NCBI GenBank assembly: GCA_017307755.1
Contig: JAFKGQ010000011.1
Span: 186,001-250,000, forward strand
Length of the DNA: 64,000 nucleotides
Reading direction: 5' to 3'
Origin: Chitinophagaceae bacterium
GTDB taxonomy: Bacteria > Bacteroidota > Bacteroidia > Chitinophagales > Chitinophagaceae
The notes under the pieces are model-generated. The model did no database searches, had not been told where the DNA came from, and saw nothing but the letters and a program-made list of their open reading frames with translations. The first letter of the stretch is position 1, and every line of letters begins with the position of its first letter. Shown here piece after piece: positions 36,765-46,600 of this stretch. The position numbers and the translations under genes are program-made.

Positions 36765-39119
36765 ATGAAATACATGCTGCCATTCACGCTATTCGGAATC
36801 TTTTTTTTTACGGCTTGTGCGCCGGATTCCCCTGAAAGTAAAATAAAAGCCGGGACAAATAAGTTAGGACAGCAAGTTTATCAGGATAAACCATTTTGGC
36901 AGGATTACAGTATAAAATATTATTTTCCTAAGCAAAATAAAAGTAAGATATCTCTTTATCAGGTTGCAGCCGACCGGAATCACAATATAGAAATTTCGTC
37001 CTCGGATGGATTGCTTTTTCCGTATAACGGTCATTTTCTTGCCCCAGGAGAATTATTGCCTGTTACAACCTACCGTCACATGAAGAACAAACATATTGCC
37101 GGTGTTATTTCTTACCAAAACCAGTTTTTTTATACCGACGATCATCTTCTCTTTTCAAATGCCTGGGCAGGGAATTTTTATACAGCGCATAATATGAAGA
37201 AACCGTCCGTTTTTGCCGGTGATAAAGATTTTAATTTTTTGTTGACGGACGGTTCGGATCTTGTCTATCTGGGCAAAGATGGAAATATCCTTTGGACAGC
37301 CCGGATCCCCCATGTTATTTCTATTAAGTTCAATGAGCCAAAGAACAATTTCCTTATTGTCACCGCTGATTCCTTATCTATATTTTTACCGGCAGAAAAA
37401 AAACTGGTTTCTATTTTTAAAGGGGGTGATATCACTTGTGCAACGTCTGCAAAAAAAGGGGAAAAGATAGTCCTGGGAACCAAAAAGGGTTACCAATGGC
37501 TCAAGGAGTCCGGCATACCCGAAGGGGAATTGATTACAAAAGTCCCCTGTCCCGAAATCACCGATTTGGAAGAAATAAATGGGGTGCTCTGGTTTGGGTC
37601 CACCCGGGGCGCTTTTAAATTGACAGAGGAGAATACATACGATTATTATGCCTCGGAACGATGGCTGCCGGACAATAAAGTGGTGGATATCGCGCCCGGG
37701 CCTGAGGGAAGCGTTCTTGTTTTAACCGAGGCTGGATTAGGTCAGATTTGTTTTTCAAAAATGACCCTGGAGGAAAAAGCCATGATATTAGAGGAGCAGA
37801 CCCGAAAACATCATATACGTTATGGATTTAGCTGCACCGGTGAAAATATGTCCAAAGGTAATCTATCGACCATGACACTGTCGGATTCAGACAATGACGG
37901 CCTCTGGACTGCCATGTATCTTGGAGGGCAATTGTTTCGGTATGCGGCCACCAAAGATCCTGAGGCATGGGAGAATTGCAAAGAGGCCCTGATGGGCTTC
38001 GAACGCCTGTATGCGATTACAGGGATTCCTGGTCTTCCTGCAAGGGCTTATGAAGTGATGGGGTATGAATCATCAGGATATACAAATGCTTTTAGTGAAA
38101 AGGCGCGTCATCTTTTTGAGGAAAGTGGTTACGACGTAAAAAGCTCTCCCTGGCGTAAGGGGACCTCTAAAGGTTGGGTATGGAAGTCGACCACCAGTAG
38201 TGATGAGGTGCTGGGGCACTATTTTGCGCTATCCCTCTTTGTAGACCTGGCTGATGACACTTTGTGGAAACGTCGGGCAAAGAATCTCTTAACAGAACTT
38301 TCTGAGCATTTATATAAGAACGATCTATACCTGGTTGACTGGGACGGAAAGCCAACAACATGGGGGAAATGGAATCCAGCCTATGTCAATGGATTTTCAC
38401 CCCGGGTAGGAGACAGAAAACTGACTTCATCAAATATTACAGGTTTTCTGCAGGCGGCTTTTCACGTTACCAAAGACGAAAAATATAAACAGAAGGTACT
38501 CGAACTATTGGGGAAGTATGGCTATCTTGAAAATTTGATGCGGCCCATGAAAGAAATTGGCAGGGTTGAAGAAAAAGATTCGGGTAAATTCTCAAGTTGG
38601 GCCGAAATGCTTTCCAATGAATGGAACCATTCAGATGATGAAATGTATTTCCTGGGCTATTGGTGTCTCTATCCTTACGCACTTAACGAAGATCTCAGGG
38701 AAAAATTCAAGGCGGCCATCCGTGATCATTGGGAAATATTGCGTCCGGAAAAAGATCCTATCTGGAATTTTACATATGCCATGACTGGAGCAAAGGACTT
38801 TGACCTGGATGAGTCCATCTGGTGGCTAAAAAGACATCCGTTGGATAATATCTCCTGGAACATAGAAAACTCCCAAAGGAATGACATTGATAAGCTCCCC
38901 AAAAATTTCATGAATCGTTATACCAAAAATGTGATTTCTCCCGCGGAAGGAGTTGTTCAAAAACACAATGGCACCCGCTTTGAGTTGGACCAGACCGGTA
39001 ATGGTCAATCGGCAGAAACCCTGGGAGATATCTGGCTCCTGCCTTACTGGATGGGGCGCTATTTGGATGTTATTTCTGCTCCTATAAAGGAGGTGGATGA
39101 TCGCAAGAATGTGGACTAA
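36765..39119 (+). CDS. Lipoprotein: propeller-like N-part plus alpha-helical C-part
   Basis: This 784-residue lipoprotein (signal peptide ending FFTAC, Cys about 18) is of no family I can name. Residues 30-340 read like a beta propeller or YWTD-type sensor (HVISIKFNEPKNNFLIV, VVDIAPGPEGSVLVLTEAGLGQI). From about 375 onward the protein is helix-rich and aromatic, with repeated WxxxA and Gly/Trp motifs (SDNDGLWTAMYLGGQLFRYAAT, TGFLQAAFHVTKDEKYK), resembling an alpha/alpha toroid found in polysaccharide lyases and glycoside hydrolases. The ending overlaps the open frame of the following glycoside-hydrolase-like gene. The two are likely one operon that degrades an unknown glycan. Confidence 0.6.
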   Translation: MKYMLPFTLFGIFFFTACAPDSPESKIKAGTNKLGQQVYQDKPFWQDYSIKYYFPKQNKSKISLYQVAADRNHNIEISSSDGLLFPYNGHFLAPGELLPVTTYRHMKNKHIAGVISYQNQFFYTDDHLLFSNAWAGNFYTAHNMKKPSVFAGDKDFNFLLTDGSDLVYLGKDGNILWTARIPHVISIKFNEPKNNFLIVTADSLSIFLPAEKKLVSIFKGGDITCATSAKKGEKIVLGTKKGYQWLKESGIPEGELITKVPCPEITDLEEINGVLWFGSTRGAFKLTEENTYDYYASERWLPDNKVVDIAPGPEGSVLVLTEAGLGQICFSKMTLEEKAMILEEQTRKHHIRYGFSCTGENMSKGNLSTMTLSDSDNDGLWTAMYLGGQLFRYAATKDPEAWENCKEALMGFERLYAITGIPGLPARAYEVMGYESSGYTNAFSEKARHLFEESGYDVKSSPWRKGTSKGWVWKSTTSSDEVLGHYFALSLFVDLADDTLWKRRAKNLLTELSEHLYKNDLYLVDWDGKPTTWGKWNPAYVNGFSPRVGDRKLTSSNITGFLQAAFHVTKDEKYKQKVLELLGKYGYLENLMRPMKEIGRVEEKDSGKFSSWAEMLSNEWNHSDDEMYFLGYWCLYPYALNEDLREKFKAAIRDHWEILRPEKDPIWNFTYAMTGAKDFDLDESIWWLKRHPLDNISWNIENSQRNDIDKLPKNFMNRYTKNVISPAEGVVQKHNGTRFELDQTGNGQSAETLGDIWLLPYWMGRYLDVISAPIKEVDDRKNVD

Positions 39120-39138
39120 AAAATCATTTCAATTTTAT

Positions 39139-41535
39139 ATGATAAATTTTCGATTGCCTGTATCCTGGATGATCTTCTGTATAGCCGGAATACTGTTCCA
39201 GGCGACAGCGATATCGCAGCCGTTATCGCCCGGGCCGCAGATCACTTTCTCCAGTGTGACAGTCGTTACCAGCGGTGCAGCGTTGACCAACGGAGAACGA
39301 TCTGCGGTAAAGATTTTGACGGAAGAGGTTCAGAAAAGGACAGGGCTGAACTGGCAGGTATCTTCCACATGCCCGGCAGCAGGAGATGTAATCATCCTGA
39401 AACGCGAAGAGATAAATATTAAAGGAGGACCATCCTTTCCCAGGCAGCCTGAATTATCGCGGAAACCGGAATCTTTCAGGATAGTCTCGTCCGGGCAGCC
39501 GGGAAGGACAGTCATCCTGATCGAAGGCTTGGATAGCCGTGGCGTTTTGTTCGGGGTGGGGCGACTGTTGCGGGTGATGCAATACAATAAGGGCAGCGTA
39601 TTCCTGAAAAGCGGGCTCGCCCTGGCGGAGAGTCCTGTTAAAGAAATCCGCGGGCACCAGTTGGGCTATCGGAATACGGCAAACTCCTATGATGGATGGT
39701 CGCCGGAGCAATATGAGCAGTACATCCGTGAACTGGAGATCTTTGGAGCCAACAGCATTGAGTCCATCCCTATCTTCGAGGAAGAAAAAAGCCCGCATTT
39801 CAAGATCCCGCCGGATGAAATGAATGCCCGGATCAGTGCGATCTGTGAAACCTACGATCTTGATTATTGGATGTGGGTTCCTGCTCAGATGGACCTTAAC
39901 GATAAAAATAAGCGAAGAAAATATCTGGAAACTTTCGAAAAGATCTGCAATTATTCGGTCCGGATAAATGGGGTGTTCTTTCCCGGCGGCGACCCCGGCG
40001 ATAATCCACCGGAATTGGTATTGCCCTTGCTGGAGGATATGGCCGTTATTTTAAAAAAGCGCCACCCGAAAGCAGGTATATGGCTGTCTCTGCAAAACTT
40101 CACTGCTGAACAAAGCCAATACGTTTATAAATATGTACAGGAGAAACTACCGGTATGGCTCGGTGGATTAGTGACGGGCCCCAGTAGTCCGCCGGTGGAA
40201 GAGACAAGGGCTGCTCTGCCGTCCAGGTACAAATTGCGTTATTATCCCGATCTCACCCACAACGTCCGCTGCGACTCCCCTATTCCTTGGTGGGATCCCG
40301 CATTTAACCTGACGCTGGGACGAGAAGCCGTCAATCCCCGCCCTTATTTTTTTGCAGCTGTCTACAAGGCCCTTGAACAATATACGGACGGATTTATCTC
40401 ATATTCAGATGGCTGCCATGATGATGTTAACAAGTTAGTCTGGACCCGGCTGTCCTGGGACATTCATGCCGATGAGCGGGAGATCCTTACTGAATATTCA
40501 AATTTCTTCTTTGGCAGTGCGTTAGCGGAAGATGGGGCCGACGCCATATCGGGGCTGGAAAAGAATTGGGAAGGGCCGATTGTGGAGAATGGTAATATCC
40601 AATCCTGCCTGGAAACATGGAAGGGTCTGGAAAGTGCAAACCCGGACCTGGCCGGCAACTGGCGCTGGCAGATGTGCCTGCTGCGTGCCTACTACGATGC
40701 CTATACGCGAAAAAGGTTCATCTACGAAGACAGGCTAGAACGCGAAGCAAATAATGCATTGTCGCAGGCCGGTAAAACAGGGGCTGCGAAAGCGATGGAG
40801 ACTGCATTGAACATCCTGTCGAGGGCGGAAACGGAGCCTGTCGAAACCGCCTGGCATCAACGTATCATCGACCTCTGTGATGCCTTGTATAAATCGATCA
40901 GCCTGCAGACCAGCGTGGCAAAATACAAAGCTTCCGGCGAGGAGCGGGGAGCCGTGCTCGATTTCCTGGACAGACCGCTGAACAACCGGTGGTGGTTGGA
41001 AGATGAATTCAAAAGGATTGGGAAATTGCCTGAAAAAGTACAGGAAAAGGCCCTTGATACGATTGCTAACTGGGAGAATCCCGGTCCGGGAGGTTTTTAT
41101 GATGACATCGGAAATGTTTCCAAATCACCTCATGTGTACAGGGGCGAGCCGTGGGTGACGGATCCCCTGGCGCGCAAGAGCGGGGATCTCCCTGGTTATG
41201 ATTGGTGGGATAATGGCTTCAGTAGGGAGAGACTGTCCTGGATGACAAACATGAGTTGGCCAATGGGTATGGAATATGACGGCCTCGATTCGACGGCGAG
41301 TTATACAGTACGTATTACGGGCTACGGAGAAACCCTGTTAAAGGCCAATGGCCGGCGTGTGACACCGTCCCGCTATGGGAGAACGATCGGTGCGATAAAG
41401 GAATTCCCCATCCCGCCTTCATTCATAGAGCATGGCAGGCTCGTATTGACCTGGGATCCGCTGAATGAAGACTTCCTGAACTGGCGACAACATTCAAGGT
41501 TGACCGAAGTATGGCTGATAAAGAAAAAACGGTGA
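39139..41535 (+). CDS. Glycoside-hydrolase-like protein with GH20-type N-domain
   Basis: I choose the ATG at 39139 (MINFRLPVSWMIF), which gives a proper signal peptide (ATAISQ); earlier in-frame ATGs at 39097 and 39109 overlap the previous gene, and 39097 follows an AAAGGAGGT site only two bases away. The N-terminal domain (about 35-160) looks like the zincin-like, non-catalytic domain of beta-hexosaminidases (AVKILTEEVQKRTGL, VILIEGLDSRGVLFGVGRLL). A TIM-barrel-like centre follows (RGHQLGYRNTANS, GVFFPGGDPGDNPP), with an all-alpha region and a C-terminal jelly-roll-like part. The exact GH family is not assigned. It is in operon with the propeller lipoprotein. Confidence 0.65.
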   Translation: MINFRLPVSWMIFCIAGILFQATAISQPLSPGPQITFSSVTVVTSGAALTNGERSAVKILTEEVQKRTGLNWQVSSTCPAAGDVIILKREEINIKGGPSFPRQPELSRKPESFRIVSSGQPGRTVILIEGLDSRGVLFGVGRLLRVMQYNKGSVFLKSGLALAESPVKEIRGHQLGYRNTANSYDGWSPEQYEQYIRELEIFGANSIESIPIFEEEKSPHFKIPPDEMNARISAICETYDLDYWMWVPAQMDLNDKNKRRKYLETFEKICNYSVRINGVFFPGGDPGDNPPELVLPLLEDMAVILKKRHPKAGIWLSLQNFTAEQSQYVYKYVQEKLPVWLGGLVTGPSSPPVEETRAALPSRYKLRYYPDLTHNVRCDSPIPWWDPAFNLTLGREAVNPRPYFFAAVYKALEQYTDGFISYSDGCHDDVNKLVWTRLSWDIHADEREILTEYSNFFFGSALAEDGADAISGLEKNWEGPIVENGNIQSCLETWKGLESANPDLAGNWRWQMCLLRAYYDAYTRKRFIYEDRLEREANNALSQAGKTGAAKAMETALNILSRAETEPVETAWHQRIIDLCDALYKSISLQTSVAKYKASGEERGAVLDFLDRPLNNRWWLEDEFKRIGKLPEKVQEKALDTIANWENPGPGGFYDDIGNVSKSPHVYRGEPWVTDPLARKSGDLPGYDWWDNGFSRERLSWMTNMSWPMGMEYDGLDSTASYTVRITGYGETLLKANGRRVTPSRYGRTIGAIKEFPIPPSFIEHGRLVLTWDPLNEDFLNWRQHSRLTEVWLIKKKR

Positions 41536-41554
41536 CGATCGGTTTTCCGCGGGA

Positions 41555-41618
41555 GGCAACACCTGATTTTAAGGCCAAAACCCGCAAGCCGGGCGGTCGG
41601 CTACTTCCCAATACAGAA
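41555..41618 (-). other. Orphan copy of the mnmE 3' end (candidate att site)
   Basis: The plus strand reads CTACTTCCCAATACA at 41601-41615, identical to 53402-53416, the end of mnmE. Read on the minus strand it is TTCTGTATTGGGAAGTAG, encoding FCIGK-stop. The following about 45 bases on the minus strand also resemble the sequence after mnmE, including GGGTTTT and AATCAGGTGTT. There is no mnmE body at this copy, only the terminal codons. It is best read as the far attachment site of an integrative element inserted at mnmE. Confidence 0.7.
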
Positions 41619-41691
41619 AATGAAAACACCCGTGAATAGAGCCTTTCAGCAATTTTAGTCCTAGATCGGTAACATATCTTTCTATATAAAT

Positions 41692-42036
41692 CTACAATTG
41701 GCGAATTCTTATTTTCTTGGATGTGATAGTTGCAAAAAATGGACGCTGTAATGTCTGCGTTTTTAGTAAATAGATAAGAGCCTGCGTAATCTCCTGCAAT
41801 TCATCAAATGAATATCTCAGGAATAAGACGCTTAGACCTTTCGCGTGATGGGCAAATACCCATTCACCGAAATCTTTATCTTCGGTGAGAAGGAGATAAT
41901 CATACTTCAAGGCTATTTCAATTACCTGCTCGTCGCTGATACCTCGCGCCGTTTCATAAATCGATGTAACCTCGAATCCTTGCTCCCTAAGAGATTTTGT
42001 AATTTCAAAAGGAATGTTTTCATCTGCAAGGATCAT
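41692..42036 (-). CDS. DUF5615-family PIN-like toxin
   Basis: The 114-residue protein matches the DUF5615 (Mut7-C-like) group. It starts MILADENIPFE, with the acidic metal-binding residues D4 and E5, and has a second acidic cluster TEDKDFGEWVF in the middle. These proteins resemble PIN/FLAP ribonucleases and are found as toxins paired with DUF433 antitoxins. That is the case here, since the gene overlaps the DUF433 gene by 4 nt and lies downstream in the same operon. The C-terminal part keeps the usual basic ending. It lies just inside the candidate att copy at 41.6 kb. Confidence 0.85.
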   Translation of the reverse strand: MILADENIPFEITKSLREQGFEVTSIYETARGISDEQVIEIALKYDYLLLTEDKDFGEWVFAHHAKGLSVLFLRYSFDELQEITQALIYLLKTQTLQRPFFATITSKKIRIRQL

Positions 42037-42281
42037 GCAACAGCGATTACCGTTTCGTTGGAAATAACATCTGATGCATAGGCGAGTGCCGCATTAATGG
42101 CTGCTTCGGAAAGACCGGGATATGCTGTTAAGAGTTGTTTTTGAGTAGCCCCTTCCGATAATTTCTTTAAGATCAAAGCTACCGTGATCCTGGTTCCTTT
42201 AATGACGGGCTTTCCCAGCATAACCCCTGCACTGGATTCGATATAGTCAGTATATAGCATGTCTTTAATATTACATACCAA
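42033..42281 (-). CDS. DUF433-family antitoxin
   Basis: The 82-residue protein contains the DUF433 helix-turn-helix core with the diagnostic KPVIKGTRITV sequence and the C-terminal helices (TQKQLLTAYPGLSEAAINAAL). DUF433 proteins are paired with DUF5615 toxins and are thought to bind DNA for autoregulation while neutralising the toxin. The product may start at the ATG encoding M1 (42281) or at Met8, since the conserved part begins around IESSAGVMLGKP. It overlaps the toxin gene by 4 nt, a typical coupling. Confidence 0.85.
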   Translation of the reverse strand: MVCNIKDMLYTDYIESSAGVMLGKPVIKGTRITVALILKKLSEGATQKQLLTAYPGLSEAAINAALAYASDVISNETVIAVA

Positions 42282-42325
42282 ATATCGTTATTCTTTGCTG
42301 AGTTTTTAACTAAATTATTAGTGAC

Positions 42326-42708
42326 AAGGCCCTATCCAACGAATATTACAAAACGCTAAATTTCAACACCTTGTAATTACCACCTACTTCTTTTCCCAAC
42401 CTTTTATCAATACAGGGCAGTATCCCGATGTCAAGGCATTAGCTAAGGAAGCCGGTATCGCTGAAGAAACCGCCCGTGAACTGCTTTCCAATTCCATAAA
42501 GAGGATTTATCAGAGGAAACTCTTATGTGCTCTTGTTCCAAAATAATAAACGAATGGTCTTTCAGGATCTCGATAATCTTCTGCTCCACGATTATGATAT
42601 CAATGCGCTATTCCAGCATCGTTATCAAAAGGCTGGAAGGAATGGCTGAACGCTAATGGCGAAAGCTTCGTCTTGGTCTTAAATAGCTTACTGAATGATT
42701 GTAATAAT
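42326..42708 (+). pseudogene. Frameshifted gene remnant, unknown family
   Basis: No complete ORF is present, but protein-like peptides appear in successive frames on one strand. First comes NEYYKTLNFNTL, then GQYPDVKALAKEAGIAEETA (to a stop near 42526). From 42500 follows FIRGNSYVLLFQNNKRMVFQ continuing DLDNLLLHDYDINALFQHRY, and after a one-base shift near 42628 comes KGWKEWLNANGESFVLVLNS. The pieces read in the right order and look like one decayed gene with at least three frameshifts. The family could not be named. It lies in the accessory region next to the toxin-antitoxin pair. Confidence 0.55.
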
Positions 42709-42741
42709 AGCCCTCCCTCCATCAGGAGAAAGGGCTATTAT
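42704..42741. terminator. 11-bp perfect inverted repeat
   Basis: ATAATAGCCCT (42704-42714) and AGGGCTATTAT (42731-42741) form a perfect hairpin with a 16-base loop, at the end of the decayed gene and just before the end of the minus-strand barrel gene. No T-run follows on either side, so it may be a bidirectional barrier or processing hairpin rather than a classical terminator. Confidence 0.5.
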
Positions 42742-42796
42742 CATCGAACAATATACTTATGCGTCTTTCAAAACTTTCATCAAATTAAAAGCGCCA

Positions 42797-43648
42797 TCAT
42801 CTCCTCACCCACCCCAGCTTCACACTTATTCCGTACCCCAGAGTCTTCACTGCTCCAACGGCATTCGTCGCAAACACCCCATTCACCTTTACCCCGCTCA
42901 CCGCATTCGCATTATAACTCACAAAAGAGTCCCCATTCTTTTTCACCACATTGGTTACGCCATAATCCAGAAACAACCCAACATAAAGATTGCAGCGTCC
43001 GCCCACTCTCGCCTTCACTCCCGACTCCACGCTTGCCAGGACAGCGGCCTGCAGATCGGAGACGGAATTCTTATCATTCCAATTGCTCTGCGACCCAAAA
43101 CCATGTTGCGGCATATCCTTGATCGTCACATTGACGTCCGGGTAATAGCCATATAAATTGAGCTGGCTCGCGCTGCTTTCCAATTTCATCTTCCCAGCGG
43201 GAATCAGCAACTTACCCCCTGCATTGGCGTACCAACGCCAATGGGAAGAGATACTTGTCTCATAAGCCGCCATCACCGGGATGGTAACAGCCCAAAAGCT
43301 CTGTTTCTCCTGGTAGCCCTTCGTAGTCACCTGGTATTGAAATGCCGAACCCGAAGCATCTACCATATTCTCCGTAAACAAAGCATTGTCCTGTAAACTC
43401 GTCTTACCGGTATAATGATCAGCACCAATACCGCTGACAATACTCCAATGTTTATGCACCGGAATCGAATAGAACAACCCGAAACCCTCGCCCAATCCAG
43501 CCTGGGACGAGGCACCGGACGCAGAATACTGCAACCTGGACAGCCCGGCATGAGCCTGCGCCCCAATCTCCTGGGCCCGGGTAGACAATACGCCACCCAG
43601 GGAAAAAACAAGTAGTAAACTTTTTATATAGGATTGACCAAAATTCAT
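42797..43648 (-). CDS. Outer-membrane beta-barrel protein
   Basis: The 283-residue protein has a signal peptide (GGVLSTRAQ). A small barrel of aromatic and glycine-rich strands follows (WSIVSGIGADHYTG, WRWYANAGGKLLIP, CNLYVGLFLDYGVTNV, YGISVKLGWVRR), like the OmpW/PorT-type outer membrane barrels common in Bacteroidetes. The C-terminus ends WVRR rather than in Phe. It lies 14 bp downstream of the MBG-repeat protein gene on the same strand, so it may be the partner of this secreted protein, for example as an exported-complex or PorP-like surface anchor. That link is inferred from order only. Confidence 0.7.
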   Translation of the reverse strand: MNFGQSYIKSLLLVFSLGGVLSTRAQEIGAQAHAGLSRLQYSASGASSQAGLGEGFGLFYSIPVHKHWSIVSGIGADHYTGKTSLQDNALFTENMVDASGSAFQYQVTTKGYQEKQSFWAVTIPVMAAYETSISSHWRWYANAGGKLLIPAGKMKLESSASQLNLYGYYPDVNVTIKDMPQHGFGSQSNWNDKNSVSDLQAAVLASVESGVKARVGGRCNLYVGLFLDYGVTNVVKKNGDSFVSYNANAVSGVKVNGVFATNAVGAVKTLGYGISVKLGWVRR

Positions 43649-43662
43649 GACAATTGATTAAA

Positions 43663-46600
43663 TTAATTTACCAATAAATTCGTGGAAACTTTCTGCCCGT
43701 TGCTCAATTGCAGGCTGATGATATAGATGCCCGAACCTGTCGGCGCGGAAATGCTGTTCGTCGGGTGTACTGTGGTAAGCTGGGCTACTATTGTGCCTGT
43801 TACCGTAATGACGGACAATTTGGCCCCCTGCAGCTGCGCATCCGTGTAATTGGCCGCTACGGTAAACATAGTACGCGAATGCACCGGGTTCGGAGACACA
43901 GTGATCCCTCCGACCGCCGCACCCGGGGTCAAGGTCAACGGACAGCTCTGCACAGATCCATTATTTTTATCTACTGCCACCACATAGTACTGACCACTCA
44001 ACGGCGTGCCTTCACTAAAGTAGGGCGCTGTTGCCCCTGCTATGGCGCTACCACTCTTATACCACTGCCAGCTCACATAATTGCCGCTCGTATTATCGAA
44101 AAGCAATGCGTCATTCCAGTGCGTACGGACAAGGGTGGTGGACCGGAAATTCAACGTATTGGTAACAGCAACAGCCGGCGAATAGTTGTTATTGCCACTC
44201 TGGGACGCCGTGATCACGGTCATGCCCGGTTGCAGCAACGTCAGTTGGTTACCGCTGATGGAGGCCACGGCCGTATTGGACACGGTATAGCTGACCGGTA
44301 AACCGCTGCTGCTGACGGCATTCAGGGTAGGCGGAGCTGCGCCGCCGCACCCGGCAACCAGGTTCTGCACCCAGCTGATCTGCTGCGGTATCCGGGTGAT
44401 GGTTAAAAAATTGCCGGTATAAGTAATGCTATAGTTACCCCCTGCGGACAGCGTACCAAGGTTGATAGCATAATTACCCACATCTTCCCCCGCAGCCCTG
44501 CTTAGGGTTCCGGTCAATAGGGAATTATTCCCGCCATTGACAAAGCCCGAAGCCGTATAGGTCAACAAGGGATCAGCAGCCCCATAGGCTTTCGTCCGGG
44601 CATCCGCTGTCACCGTCAAAGAAGCCGGAGTAATAGTGAATTGGTTCCCGGTATAACTGATCGCATAATTTCGGCCCGCCGAAAGACTGCCAATATTTAT
44701 CGGGTAGCTCCCGGCATTTTCTCCCGTTAGCCTGCTTAGCGATCCTGTTAACACAGCACTATTGTCGCTATTGACAAAGCCTGTCGCCGTGTACGTCAGC
44801 GCCGGATCCACCATTCCAAACACTTTGGTCTGCGGCCCTGCGGTCACTGTTAAAGAAGCCGGCGTAATAGTGAATTGGTTCCCGGTATAACTGATCGTAT
44901 AATTTCCGCCTGCCGAAAGACTGCCAGCGTTAATCGTATAGTTGCCCACATTTTCACCTGCATCCCGGGTCAGCGATCCCGTAAACACAGAACTATTTTC
45001 GTCATTGACAAGCCCCGAAGCCATATAGGTCAACACCGGATCTGTACTTCCATAAATCCTGGTCTGCGGATTCGCGGACACTGTCAGTGTAACCGGATTG
45101 ACAACGATCGCTCCATTGACATAGCTGATAGTATAATTACTGGCCGTAAAGGTTCCGCCGGAGGGAGCGCTGGCTACCACACTGCCGCTATAAGTGCCGA
45201 CGGCCGCATTTGCCGCAGATCCGGCGCCAAACGTCAGTGTAACGCTACCCACCGTTTCCCCGTTTTTCAAACCACTCGCCGTAAACAAGGTGGACCCGTT
45301 TGCAACTGCCAGGGCCGAACCATAGTTTTTACTAGTGTCCTTAGTCGTGATGGTCAGATTCACAGGGTAAACGCTGCTGGGGAGGGTAGCTACATTCTGT
45401 GAAGTAGCCCCGATGCTGCTGCACACGATATTCCCGCTATAGGGAGAGTTAGCCACCTGAGCTGTAGCCGACAGACGTGCATATATAATGGTGCTATTCA
45501 CTATCCCATTCGTCTGCGTTAAGACCAGGTTCCTGACATACCCGTAGCTGGCATTGGTCGACAGCTCAAATCCTGTGGGCGCCGCCAGCTTGATATCACC
45601 GGTCAGGAAGCTGCCTGCTATCGTAAAGGTGGTCTGGTTGATGGAAGGCAACCCATAGTCAGTAGTTAGCGTTGACAGGGAACCACTTGTGGTAATGGTG
45701 GGTGGATTCAATACGGTCAGTGTCAGGGGATAGGTATCACTCACGCAGCCAGTGTGGCTATTCGTAATGGAAAAATTATAGTTATACGTGCCTGGCTGCC
45801 CCGCGGGAATAGGTACCGTCAGCGGGCTGGATCCCAGGGCTGCATTAACAACACTATTGAATCCAGGCATAGCGACCGGGCTGGCCGCGACAATGCTGTA
45901 TTGGTCGGGGCTTCCGGTGGCGCCGGTATAAGGGATAGCGAAACTGGTAGCAGTACTGCTGACATCGCTGATCGTTCCTAAGCTAATGGTTTGGCCGTTC
46001 ACGGTTACGCTCACCGGGTAGTTGGTTGGACCGGCGCCATTATCAAGCGCCAGGGTTCCGGTGTAGGTTCCCGCAGTTGTGTTCGCCGGAATCGGGATGG
46101 CAATGGGAGAGTTTTTCGGAAATGCCGTACCTGGAGCGATATTGGCCAGCGGTCCGCTGTCCCAGGTGATGGAATAGGTCATCGGCATGGTCGTTGGCAT
46201 ATAATAGGTTACTGTCAAATTTCCATCCCCGGCATTGTAACCCTGGGTATGAACAACACTGACGAGGGCAGGGTCTGCATAGCTGGATCCACCACCAGCG
46301 GAACTGGAGCCAGATGTTCCGGTACCACCGCCGCCACCGTAATAGCCGCCGCCTCCTCCCGGGCCAATATCGTTACCGCCATTTCCACCCTGGCCAAGGC
46401 TGCCATTGCCACCTGGAGGGGTAGATCCAAGCACGCTGCCTGCTCCGCCGGCTGACTGGGTGCCACCCAATCCGGCCGTGCCCGAAAAATATCTGCCTAT
46501 TTGACCGTCGCCGCCGGTAAGGTCACCCCCAGGGCCGCCAAAGATAGGTAAATAGTATTTGGCACCGCCACCACCACCGCCGGCCACCAGGATACGGTTG

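Noticed and set aside
44600..45115. Regular repeats as a CRISPR array
   Set aside because: The repeats are coding, 234 nt apart, and match MBG domains of the protein; there are no short identical repeats with unique spacers.
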